Part shown: piece after piece, positions 1-5,254 of the stretch | How the letters are laid out: the number at the start of each line of letters is the position of its first letter | How positions within the stretch are numbered: the first letter of the stretch is position 1 | Assembly (NCBI GenBank): GCA_030549955.1 | Contig: JAUQQI010000114.1 | Coordinates: forward strand, 2,108-9,277 | Reading direction: 5' to 3' | Length of the DNA: 7,170 nucleotides | Source: Chloroflexota bacterium | GTDB lineage: Bacteria; Chloroflexota; Dehalococcoidia; JAUQQI01 | Notes under the pieces: generated by a model | What the model was told of the DNA's origin: nothing | The model's database searches: none | Seen by the model: only the letters and a program-made list of their open reading frames with translations | Made by a program: the position numbers and the translations under genes

Positions 1-1
1 G

Positions 2-703
2 CCCATCGGCGGCGGGGCGATGCTCTTCGGCGAGAACATGCTCGGTATCCTCTCGTTGCTGGCTGTCACCACTGCTGGCCAGGGAGCCGGTGCGGCGGCC
101 TTTGCCTCCGGGATCGGCCGGTTCCTGAGCATTTTCGGCATCCCGGTTGAATACGGGACGGCCCTCGGGTTTGCGGCCTTCGTCCTGATCGTCATCACGG
201 TCCTTCAGCTCGGCTTCCGGGTGATGCGGGTGGCCCTGGCTGAGCTCCTCGGCGACCGGTGGCCCCTCTTCCAGAACATCCACGCCGCCACCCTGATTTC
301 GGTCGCGGCTGCGGCCTTCCTGGTTCTGACCGGCGTTTACCTCTACCTCTGGCAGATGTTCGGGGCAGCCAACCAGCTGATGGCGGCCCTGGCCCTGCTG
401 GTTGTGACGGTCTGGCTGGCGTCGAGCGGCCGGAGCCCCCTCTACGCCGGACTGCCGGGGCTGTTCATGCTGGTGACGACCATGGCGGCCATCCTGGTAA
501 ACATCTATAACCTCGTCAGCAGCGTGGTCATCCCGGCGTCAGGGGCCGGCCAGTTCGGCATGGTCGCCGGGGCGGTGGTGATGATCGCGATCGGCGTCCT
601 GCTGGAGCTTGCGGCTATCCTGATAGCCATCGACAGCTTTGCGGCCTTCCGGCGGTACGCCGCCCGGCCGATTCAGCCCGGTCCGGCGCCCGCCGCGGAC
701 TGA
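2..703 (+). CDS. cstA: CstA-family (carbon starvation protein A) transporter, C-terminal part
   Basis: The 3' end of a polytopic membrane transporter; the frame is open at the left edge, so the N-terminus lies outside the window (233 residues visible). The CstA family imports peptides or pyruvate across the cytoplasmic membrane. Seen here: a glycine-rich GGGAMLFGEN segment, an AVTTAGQGAGAAAFASGIGRF-like stretch, then about five hydrophobic segments. The family-typical LWQMFGAANQLMAALAL segment (compare LWPLFGxxNQ in CstA) supports the assignment. The protein ends in a short R/P/A-rich cytoplasmic tail at TGA 701-703. One oddity is that the usual T-A/T-L-D-A/T-G/A-T-R signature seems to read TVLQLGFR here, so the Asp and a Thr are replaced. 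Family assignment is good; substrate cannot be said. The gene is separated from the next by 125 bp with a hairpin and a promoter. Confidence 0.85.
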   Translation, partial: PIGGGAMLFGENMLGILSLLAVTTAGQGAGAAAFASGIGRFLSIFGIPVEYGTALGFAAFVLIVITVLQLGFRVMRVALAELLGDRWPLFQNIHAATLISVAAAAFLVLTGVYLYLWQMFGAANQLMAALALLVVTVWLASSGRSPLYAGLPGLFMLVTTMAAILVNIYNLVSSVVIPASGAGQFGMVAGAVVMIAIGVLLELAAILIAIDSFAAFRRYAARPIQPGPAPAAD

Positions 704-726
704 AATTCGGGACCCGGCGTGCACGG

Positions 727-760
727 CGTGGGGCGGGGCACCGGGGCGCCCCGCCCCACG
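727..760 (+). terminator. GC-rich stem-loop after cstA
   Basis: A perfect 13-bp inverted repeat (727-739 with 748-760, core CGTGGGGCGGGG / CCCCGCCCCACG) with an 8-nt loop, starting 24 nt after the cstA stop. It is followed by only TTT, so as an intrinsic terminator it has a very strong stem but a weak U tract. Its position between a stop codon and the next promoter fits termination. Confidence 0.6.
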
Positions 761-782
761 TTTGCCAGCGGGGCACGGATGT

Positions 783-811
783 TTTCTTCAGGCGAATAGA
801 CCGGCTATAAT
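783..811 (+). promoter_or_regulatory. Candidate sigma-70 type promoter of the ArsA-like operon
   Basis: A perfect TATAAT -10 box lies at 806-811. A poor -35 (TTTCTT) sits 17 bp upstream at 783-788. The predicted +1 is near 818, only about 11 nt before the GTG at 829. That places +1 within the SD (GGGAGGG, 816-822), so the leader would be extremely short, or the true start point is slightly upstream. No other promoter is seen between here and 3522, so this probably drives the whole four-gene operon. Confidence 0.5.
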
Positions 812-828
812 AGGCGGGAGGGTTAGAA

Positions 829-1163
829 GTGCCCATCGAGCTCAGGACGGACCGGCTTCAGCAGGTCTGGCAGGCGGTCTCAGGACGGACCGGCTTCAGC
901 AGGTCTGGCAGGCGGTCAAGGAGTTTATTTACGGGATGACCGCCCTGGAGTTTGAGCACGAGGCCCGCCGGATGCGGGCCCACCTGGAGACCCTCTTTCT
1001 GCTCATCGTTTTCGGGGACATGATCGGCCTGCCGATCATACCGTCATACTATTCCCTTCGGCTCCTGCCTTATGTGGTTCCGGTCATCGAGCGCTGGAAG
1101 CGTCAGGTCCTGCGCGAACGGGACATTACCGAACTTGAAGAGCTTCACCTGATCGAAATGTGA
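829..1163 (+). pseudogene. Small conserved hydrophobic protein A, frameshifted by a 38-bp tandem duplication
   Basis: The first of two small paralogous genes. GTG 829 has a good SD (GGGAGGG at 816-822, spacing 6-7 nt). Its frame hits TGA 937-939 after 36 codons because a 38-bp segment is present twice in tandem. With one copy removed the frame is continuous from GTG 829 to TGA 1161-1163 and encodes 98 aa. That product aligns end to end with the next gene: LQQVWQAVKEFIYGM against LKGLWAAFKELVYGM, then an identical YYSLRLLPYVVP core followed by WKR..LRE.D. The restored protein has a hydrophobic stretch at about residues 43-59 and again at 65-74, then a charged C-terminus. As written, only the C-terminal 75 aa could be made, by restart at ATG 936, which overlaps the premature stop as ATGA. 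The other in-frame extension runs back into cstA and has no plausible start. Function unknown. The break could be a real mutation, a switchable state or an assembly error. Confidence 0.75.
841..916 (+). repeat. Perfect 38-bp tandem duplication
   Basis: Two identical, directly adjacent 38-bp units, 841-878 and 879-916; the periodicity extends one base to 917. Each begins CTCAGGACGGACCGG and ends CAGGCGGT. Because 38 is not a multiple of 3, the second copy shifts the reading frame of the small gene that contains it. Removing either copy restores a protein colinear with the neighbouring paralogue. Confidence 0.97.
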
Positions 1164-1176
1164 CTGGAGGTGTGTC

Positions 1177-1494
1177 ATGACCCACGAACAGCCGGCCCCC
1201 GCCCAGGCCGGGCCCCAGGTGGAGAGGGCCCAACCCGGCGGCCTGAAGGGCCTGTGGGCCGCCTTTAAAGAGCTCGTTTACGGCATGGCTGCCCATGACA
1301 TGACCCGGGCGGCGATCCGGACCCGGGCCTCCATGGAGCACCTGTTTATCCTGATAACGATGGGTGACCTCCTCGGGGTCCCCATCCTACCGCCGTATTA
1401 CTCCCTGCGGCTTCTGCCCTACGTGGTACCTCAGATCGCCACCTGGAAGCGGCGGATGCTCCGGGAGAAAGACCTCAGCGACGCACTCTTCTAA
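1177..1494 (+). CDS. Small conserved hydrophobic protein B (paralogue of the broken upstream gene)
   Basis: A 105-aa protein of unrecognised family. ATG 1177 is preceded by GGAGGTG at 1166-1172, and the upstream stop is 13 nt away. Residues 1-22 are a Pro/Ala/Gln-rich, probably flexible extension that protein A lacks. Residues 23-38 (LKGLWAAFKELVYGMA) look amphipathic. Residues 56-71 (LFILITMGDLLGVPIL) and 77-87 are hydrophobic with an embedded GD and several prolines. The basic segment WKRRMLREKDL follows near the C-terminus. The block YYSLRLLPYVVP (residues 74-85) is identical in both small paralogues and is the family signature. The hydrophobic part lies within about 50 residues of the C-terminus, so membrane association is plausible, but the prolines make a simple transmembrane helix uncertain. 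It is 12 nt from ATPase 1, so co-expression is near certain. Not an ArsD- or ArsR-like protein: no cysteines and no helix-turn-helix seen. Confidence 0.85.
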   Translation: MTHEQPAPAQAGPQVERAQPGGLKGLWAAFKELVYGMAAHDMTRAAIRTRASMEHLFILITMGDLLGVPILPPYYSLRLLPYVVPQIATWKRRMLREKDLSDALF

Positions 1495-1506
1495 GGGGGA
1501 ACAGCC

Positions 1507-2502
1507 ATGTCCCTGAGACAGGCCATCGAACAGCACCCGGAGCGACGCTACATAATGTTCGGGGGTAAGGGCGGTCTTGGGAAGACCACCTTCTCGGCCG
1601 CGACTGCCTTCTGGCTTGCCCGCCACGGCCACAAGGTTCTGGTCTTTTCGGTCGACCCCCAGGCGAGCCTTTCGGACATCTTCCAGCGGGACCTTTTCGG
1701 GAAGGGACCGGTCAAGATCATCGAGAACCTCTGGGCCCAGGAGATCGACGCTGACCAGCGCGTCCGGGAGTATCAGGAGGAGATCCGCCGGAAAATCCTG
1801 GATATGTACGGGTTTGAGAAGGTCCCGGACGAAATCGAAAATTACATCCAGGCGGCCTCGGCCGAACCGGCCATGGAAGAGAGCGCCATCTTCGATGCGG
1901 TCGTCGACATTGTGGTCCAGGGAAGCTACGATTACTACATCTATGACCTGGTCCCCCTCGGCCACGCCCTCTACTACCTGTCGATGGCCAAGGTCTACGA
2001 TGAGTGGATCCAAAAGATCACCAAGCTTCGGGAAGAGATGCGGGAGTACGAGGAGGTTGTACGGGTCCTCCGGCGGGACAGCATGCTGGAGGAGGACAAG
2101 ATTCTTGCGGAGCTCCAGTATATCCGTCACCGGATCAGCACGTCGTCGTCGATCCTGACCGACCGGGAAAAGACGGCATTCTTCTTCGTGCTGGTTCCCG
2201 AGGAGATGATCATCATCGATACCCGCAAGGCCGCCGAGCTGTTTGCCCGCTTTGACGTGCCGATTGCCGGCTACGTCGTAAATCGCGTTATCCCCCGCCA
2301 GCTTCTCGGGGAAAATATCCCCGAGTACCTGCGAAACCGCATCCAGATGCAGGAAAAGTACCTGGCCGAAATCCGGTCGACGTTTGGGAGCCAGATTCTC
2401 GCCTACGTCCCCGAGCTCGAGCGGGATGTCACCGGTCTGCCGATGATCGAACGGATGGCCCGGATCATGTTCGAGGACGGCAACTCAGCCCCTCAGCCTT
2501 AA
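1507..2502 (+). CDS. ArsA/Get3-family P-loop ATPase, first of pair
   Basis: A 331-aa single-domain ATPase of the ArsA/Get3 branch of the SIMIBI NTPases. ATG 1507 follows an AAGGGGGA SD at 1493-1500. The deviant Walker A KGGLGKTT is at residues 21-28, with both signature lysines (K21, K26). Switch I is SVDPQASLSDIF with the catalytic-position Asp50 retained but the usual DPAHS written DPQAS. Switch II, normally DTAPTGHTLRLL, is DLVPLGHALYYL (147-158), so TAPT is lost and GH kept. An LTDREKTAFFFVLVPEE segment (218-233) matches the family's LTDPxxTxFxxVxxPE, and YVVNR (N259) matches the adenine-contact Asn region. Residues 160-215 are charged and helical, where Get3 carries its client-binding helices. 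There are no cysteines, so neither the ArsA As(III) site nor the Get3 CxxC zinc site exists. The length fits a Get3-like monomer, not the two-domain ArsA. A partner is likely the next gene; the substrate is unknown. The often used label 'arsenite-transporting ATPase' is not supported. Confidence 0.88.
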   Translation: MSLRQAIEQHPERRYIMFGGKGGLGKTTFSAATAFWLARHGHKVLVFSVDPQASLSDIFQRDLFGKGPVKIIENLWAQEIDADQRVREYQEEIRRKILDMYGFEKVPDEIENYIQAASAEPAMEESAIFDAVVDIVVQGSYDYYIYDLVPLGHALYYLSMAKVYDEWIQKITKLREEMREYEEVVRVLRRDSMLEEDKILAELQYIRHRISTSSSILTDREKTAFFFVLVPEEMIIIDTRKAAELFARFDVPIAGYVVNRVIPRQLLGENIPEYLRNRIQMQEKYLAEIRSTFGSQILAYVPELERDVTGLPMIERMARIMFEDGNSAPQP

Positions 2503-2517
2503 GGAGGTCCCGGAGCA

Positions 2518-3522
2518 ATGGTGACAGCCCGGAGCTTTAACCTAGAAGTCGCTCAGTCGATGCGGGAGTACTTCGAGGAACACCCTGACCTGAAGTACAT
2601 TTTCTTCGGGGGGAAGGGTGGGGTCGGCAAAACGGTTATGGCCGGGGTGACCGCCCTCTGGTGGGCAAAGCAGGGGCGGCGGACCCTGCTGGCCTCGACG
2701 AACCCGGTCCACAGCCTTTCGGGCCTGCTTGACCAGGACGTCTTCGGTCGCCACACCCCGGTCGCGGGTGTTCCCAACCTCTGGGCCTATGAAATCGACA
2801 CCCGGGATACCATCGAGCGGCTCAAAAACGAAATTCGGGATAAGATCCGCTGGTTCCTCAAGTTTGCGGATATTCAGACCAAGGCCGATGAATTCGTCGA
2901 ATCGGCGACGATGAATCCGGCGTTCGAAGAGTCGGCCATGTTCGAGAACATGGTCGACCTGATGCTGGCCGGCGAGTATGACGTCTATGTTTTCGATACG
3001 GCCCCGACGGCGAATGCCCGCCGGCTCCTGGGGATGTCAAAGGTCTATTCCCTCTGGGTGAACAAGATGCTCAAGTCCCGGGAAGAGGCCCGAAGCCTGC
3101 GGCAGATGCTCTCCTTCTCCCGGAAGGAGGAGCCGGACCCCCTCCTCGATTACCTGCTTCAGTTCCGGGACCGGATGGGCCAGGCCCGGCGGCTCCTTAC
3201 TGACCCGAACCGAACGGCCTTCTTCTTCGTAACCCTCGCCGAAGCCCTGCCAATTGCCGTAATCACCCGGTTTATCAACTGGTTCCACGACTTCGGGATC
3301 CCGGTCGGCGGCGTTATCGTCAACATGCTGATCGACCGGAGCGCCGTCGGAAGCGAGGCGCCGGAGTTCGTCATGAACCGGATCCGGATGCAGGAAGAGT
3401 ACCTGCAGGTGATCGCCGAAAAGTTCGACGGGTCAGTCCGGGCCCTGTTGCCCCTCTTCGAAACCGAGATCCGGGGCGTGCCGATGCTGGAGCGGGCCTG
3501 CACAGCCCTCTTCGGGGCCTAG
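2518..3522 (+). CDS. ArsA/Get3-family P-loop ATPase, second of pair, Asn at switch I Asp
   Basis: A 334-aa paralogue of the preceding ATPase. ATG 2518 is served by AAGGAGGT at 2501-2508, which overlaps the upstream TAA; the genes are 15 nt apart and surely co-translated. Domains in order: an N-terminal EEHPDLKYIFFGG strand like that of ATPase 1; Walker A KGGVGKTV at 33-40; switch I STNPVHSLSGLL with Asn62 where Get3/ArsA have Asp (STDPAHNLS); switch II DTAPTANARRLL at 160-171, which keeps DTAPT but loses GH; a DPNRTAFFFVTLAEAL segment (229-243); and VIVNML with N269. There is only one cysteine (C328), so no metal site. Get3 D57N, a widely used hydrolysis-deficient mutant, carries the same change, so this subunit may bind ATP and hydrolyse it poorly. 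The motif losses complement those of ATPase 1, which suggests a heterodimer with unequal sites. The mycobacterial Rv3679/Rv3680 (BagA/BagB) pair is a known precedent for paired Get3-like proteins. Role inferred only. Confidence 0.88.
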   Translation: MVTARSFNLEVAQSMREYFEEHPDLKYIFFGGKGGVGKTVMAGVTALWWAKQGRRTLLASTNPVHSLSGLLDQDVFGRHTPVAGVPNLWAYEIDTRDTIERLKNEIRDKIRWFLKFADIQTKADEFVESATMNPAFEESAMFENMVDLMLAGEYDVYVFDTAPTANARRLLGMSKVYSLWVNKMLKSREEARSLRQMLSFSRKEEPDPLLDYLLQFRDRMGQARRLLTDPNRTAFFFVTLAEALPIAVITRFINWFHDFGIPVGGVIVNMLIDRSAVGSEAPEFVMNRIRMQEEYLQVIAEKFDGSVRALLPLFETEIRGVPMLERACTALFGA

Positions 3523-3531
3523 ACCCTGACG

Positions 3532-3559
3532 GCCGGGCGTCTGTACGGCAGACCCCGGC
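3532..3559 (+). terminator. Stem-loop just after the ATPase operon
   Basis: Arms GCCGGG-c-GTCTG (3532-3543) and CAGACCCCGGC (3549-3559) pair over 11 bp with one bulged C (3538) and a TACGG loop. The stem begins 10 nt after the stop codon of ATPase 2. No T tract follows, so intrinsic termination is uncertain; it may instead protect the mRNA 3' end. Confidence 0.45.
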
Positions 3560-3580
3560 GGAAGCTCATCAAACCTGATT

Positions 3581-3598
3581 CCCACCCGAAAGGGTGGG
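3581..3598 (+). other. GAAA-tetraloop hairpin in the 3523-3762 intergenic region
   Basis: CCCACCC GAAA GGGTGGG is a perfect 7-bp stem capped by a GNRA tetraloop, a hallmark of structured RNA. The surrounding non-coding stretch (3523-3762, 240 bp) also holds the stem-loop at 3532-3559 and another at 3681-3696. No known riboswitch or ribozyme core could be matched by eye. It may be part of the operon 3' UTR or of the leader of the gene at 3763. Confidence 0.5.
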
Positions 3599-3680
3599 CT
3601 AGAAACCATCTTCCAGGGTAGGGACTCTGGGCCCGGATGCGGGGTATGCTATGGCTGGCCGGACAGGCCGCATCATCCGG

Positions 3681-3696
3681 CGCCGGCTGACCGGCG
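3681..3696 (+). other. Small GC hairpin upstream of the 3763 gene
   Basis: CGCCGG CTGA CCGGCG, a perfect 6-bp stem with a 4-nt loop, 66 nt before the next start codon. In such GC-rich sequence short hairpins arise easily, so functional meaning is doubtful. No convincing promoter for the downstream gene was found in this gap; a TATGCT at 3645-3650 is the best -10 candidate and lacks a -35. Confidence 0.3.
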
Positions 3697-3762
3697 GGTG
3701 CGGGCTGGGATCAGGCCGATGCGGGGTGGAGTTCTCTCACAGTTTTGGGGAGGCGGAAGGAG

Positions 3763-4287
3763 ATGTTGCGTTACAGGTCCAGGGTGGTTCTCGCCGGCAG
3801 TATGCCGCTGGTAACCCTGCTCCGAGCCCGGGCCGCTGGCCTCGAAATCGACGCCATTCCCCCGCTGACGTGGGAAGAAGTGGACCTTGAGCCCCGGGTG
3901 TTCATCCGGGTTCGCAACGGCCAGGTCGGGCTTGCCGCGGAAGTGCTGGTCGACAAGGACGCCGAGACCGAGGATTTCCCGGGCCCGGTTCCGGGGCCGG
4001 TCCTGCAGGCGCTCTGGGCCGATGTGGCCGCTCAGGGTGGCGGGCGTGCGGCTAGCGGCTCTTACCCGGTCCGCTCGGCGAGTGCCCGGGCGTTTATCGA
4101 GGGCCGGCGGTTCCAGCAGTGGCTTGAGGAATGGATTCACAGCCTCGGCCTCGAGGTGACCACTCCCGGCCCGGGACGGGCCCGTACAGCTGCCCAGCCC
4201 GCCCTCAGCCGGGCCCGGCCTTTTAGCCGGAATCGGCCGGGCGGTCGAGCGGCCAATGTTCCGCCGGGCCGGCGGCAGGCCGTATGA
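3763..4287 (+). CDS. Hypothetical protein with Arg/Pro-rich tail
   Basis: A 174-aa protein of unrecognised family. ATG 3763 is chosen because GGGGAGG at 3747-3753 lies 9 nt upstream; a TTG at 3745 in the same frame would precede that SD. Residues 1-130 look like a compact alpha/beta domain: a basic, hydrophobic start (MLRYRSRVVLAGSMPLVTLL), alternating strands around VFIRVRNGQVGLAAEVLVDKD (46-66), and a Trp-containing helix FQQWLEEWIHSLGLEV near 117-132. Residues 133-174 have no acidic residue and nine arginines among Pro, Gly and Ala, so they are probably disordered. No catalytic or metal-binding pattern is visible. The stop overlaps the next start by 4 nt (ATGA 4284-4287), implying translational coupling to the SDR gene and possibly a shared process. 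The function cannot be named. Confidence 0.65.
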   Translation: MLRYRSRVVLAGSMPLVTLLRARAAGLEIDAIPPLTWEEVDLEPRVFIRVRNGQVGLAAEVLVDKDAETEDFPGPVPGPVLQALWADVAAQGGGRAASGSYPVRSASARAFIEGRRFQQWLEEWIHSLGLEVTTPGPGRARTAAQPALSRARPFSRNRPGGRAANVPPGRRQAV

Positions 4288-5201
4288 TTGACGCCGGGCT
4301 GGACGTCGTTACCGGGGCATTCGGGTTTACGGGCCGCTACATCGCCGGCCGCCTCCTCGGGCTGGGCCGGCGGGTCAGGACGCTGACGGGTCATCCCGAC
4401 CGGCCGAATCCATTCGGCCCCGCGGTCGAAGTTGCCCCCCTCAACTTTGATGACCCTGCCGGCCTTGTCCGTAGCCTTCGCGGCGCCGATACCCTCTACA
4501 ACACCTACTGGGTTCGGTTTCCTTACCGGGGTGTGACCTTTGATGCGGCGGTCACGAACAGCCGCCGCCTTATTCAGGCGGCCCGGGATGCCGGCGTCCG
4601 GAGGGTCGTCCACATCAGCATCACCAATCCATCGCCGGATTCGCCCTTCCCCTACTTCCGGGGAAAGGCCCAGGTCGAGCAGGCGGTCATCGAGTCCGGA
4701 CTTTCGTACGCGATCGTCCGGCCGACGGTAATTTTTGGCCTCGGCGACATCTTGTTTAACAACATCGCCTGGATGCTGAGGCGGTTTCCAGCTTTCGTAG
4801 TTCCGGGCAACGGGAGTTACCGGCTTCAGCCCGTTTATGTTGACGACGTTGCCCGGATTGCCGTTGATGCCGGCCTCAAGAATGAAAACCTCATTGTTGA
4901 GGCCGCGGGTCCCGAAGCCTACGCCTATAAAGGGCTTGTCAGTTTGATGGCCGAATCCCTCGGCCGCCGGGTCCGGCTGATCCAGGCACCTCCGGAAGTC
5001 GCCCTGTTCCTGGCCGGGGTCATCGGCCGTCTGGTGCACGACGTGGTCCTGACCCGGGACGAGGTTTATGGGCTGATGGCGGGGTTGCTGGTGGCGTCGG
5101 GAGCGCCGACCGGGCTTACCCGGTTCAGCGTCTGGATTCGGGAGAATGCCCACCGGGTCGGGCTCGAGTACGCGTCCGAGCTCCGGCGGCACTATGTTTA
5201 G
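4284..5201 (+). CDS. NAD(P)-binding atypical SDR, NDUFA9-like epimerase/dehydratase family
   Basis: A 305-aa Rossmann-fold protein of the extended or atypical short-chain dehydrogenase class. The N-terminal dinucleotide motif TGAFGFTG is at residues 10-17 (TGxxGxxG). An Arg-containing strand (RRVRTLTGHPD) follows where NADP-preferring members carry basic residues. Further on are LNFDDP (53-58), a ten-residue strand ending HISITN (110-115) and YFRGK (124-128), which fits YxxxK. The stretch SYAIVRPTVIFG then precedes GNGSYRLQPVYVDDVARI. The order RPTxIFG, then gNGxyRlQPVyVdDVA, is typical of the NDUFA9/NmrA-like branch, whose members often act as assembly or structural factors rather than enzymes. 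The start ATG overlaps the preceding stop (ATGA). It is likely cytosolic; a C-terminal hydrophobic patch (VALFLAGVIGRLV, near residue 240) could touch the membrane. Substrate not predictable. Confidence 0.85.
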   Translation: MIDAGLDVVTGAFGFTGRYIAGRLLGLGRRVRTLTGHPDRPNPFGPAVEVAPLNFDDPAGLVRSLRGADTLYNTYWVRFPYRGVTFDAAVTNSRRLIQAARDAGVRRVVHISITNPSPDSPFPYFRGKAQVEQAVIESGLSYAIVRPTVIFGLGDILFNNIAWMLRRFPAFVVPGNGSYRLQPVYVDDVARIAVDAGLKNENLIVEAAGPEAYAYKGLVSLMAESLGRRVRLIQAPPEVALFLAGVIGRLVHDVVLTRDEVYGLMAGLLVASGAPTGLTRFSVWIRENAHRVGLEYASELRRHYV

Positions 5202-5225
5202 GCCCGGCCTGTGCCGGGGTATAAT
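5197..5225 (+). promoter_or_regulatory. Candidate promoter of the 5255-6421 gene pair
   Basis: A perfect TATAAT at 5220-5225 with a weak -35 (TTTAGG, 5197-5202) at 17-bp spacing. The predicted +1 is near 5232, which leaves room for the GGAGG at 5243-5247 and the TTG start at 5255. The spacer contains the hairpin CCCGGC CTGT GCCGGG (5203-5218), which could end the preceding SDR transcript or act as a binding site. Confidence 0.5.
5203..5218 (+). terminator. Short stem-loop between SDR gene stop and next promoter box
   Basis: CCCGGC CTGT GCCGGG forms a 6-bp GC stem with a 4-nt loop directly after the TAG at 5199-5201. No U tract follows (GTATAATC), so it is a weak terminator candidate. It occupies the spacer of the candidate promoter. 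Confidence 0.3.
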
Positions 5226-5254
5226 CTGCGTGGAATCCGGGCGGAGGCAAGCCC

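Noticed and set aside
639..1163. Single 174-aa gene beginning inside cstA
   Set aside because: The frame is open but its start lies inside cstA and upstream of the hairpin and promoter, and residues before about 85 match nothing in the paralogue. The duplication explains why this frame is the one linked to the conserved part.
1387..2130. 247-codon minus-strand frame opposite ATPase 1
   Set aside because: It spans the end of one real gene and half of another, and its translation is only a reflection of ATPase codons.
829..3522. Arsenic resistance operon
   Set aside because: No ArsB, ArsR, ArsC or ArsD-like gene, and the ATPases lack the metal-binding cysteines.
3561..3640. Possible hammerhead ribozyme, TPP or c-di-GMP riboswitch (CCTGAT, GAAA, CAGGGTAGGGA words)
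   Set aside because: The words are present, but order and spacing do not fit: the hammerhead core needs CUGANGA before stem II, and the TPP and c-di-GMP cores are incomplete.
3745..3762. Earlier TTG start for the 174-aa protein
   Set aside because: It would sit upstream of the GGGGAGG that properly serves ATG 3763, and has no SD of its own.
4137..5192. 351-codon open frame on the minus strand opposite the SDR gene
   Set aside because: It is antisense to a gene with clear Rossmann and YxxxK motifs. The translation is Pro/Arg/Gly-rich without any family motif, as expected for a shadow frame in GC-rich DNA.
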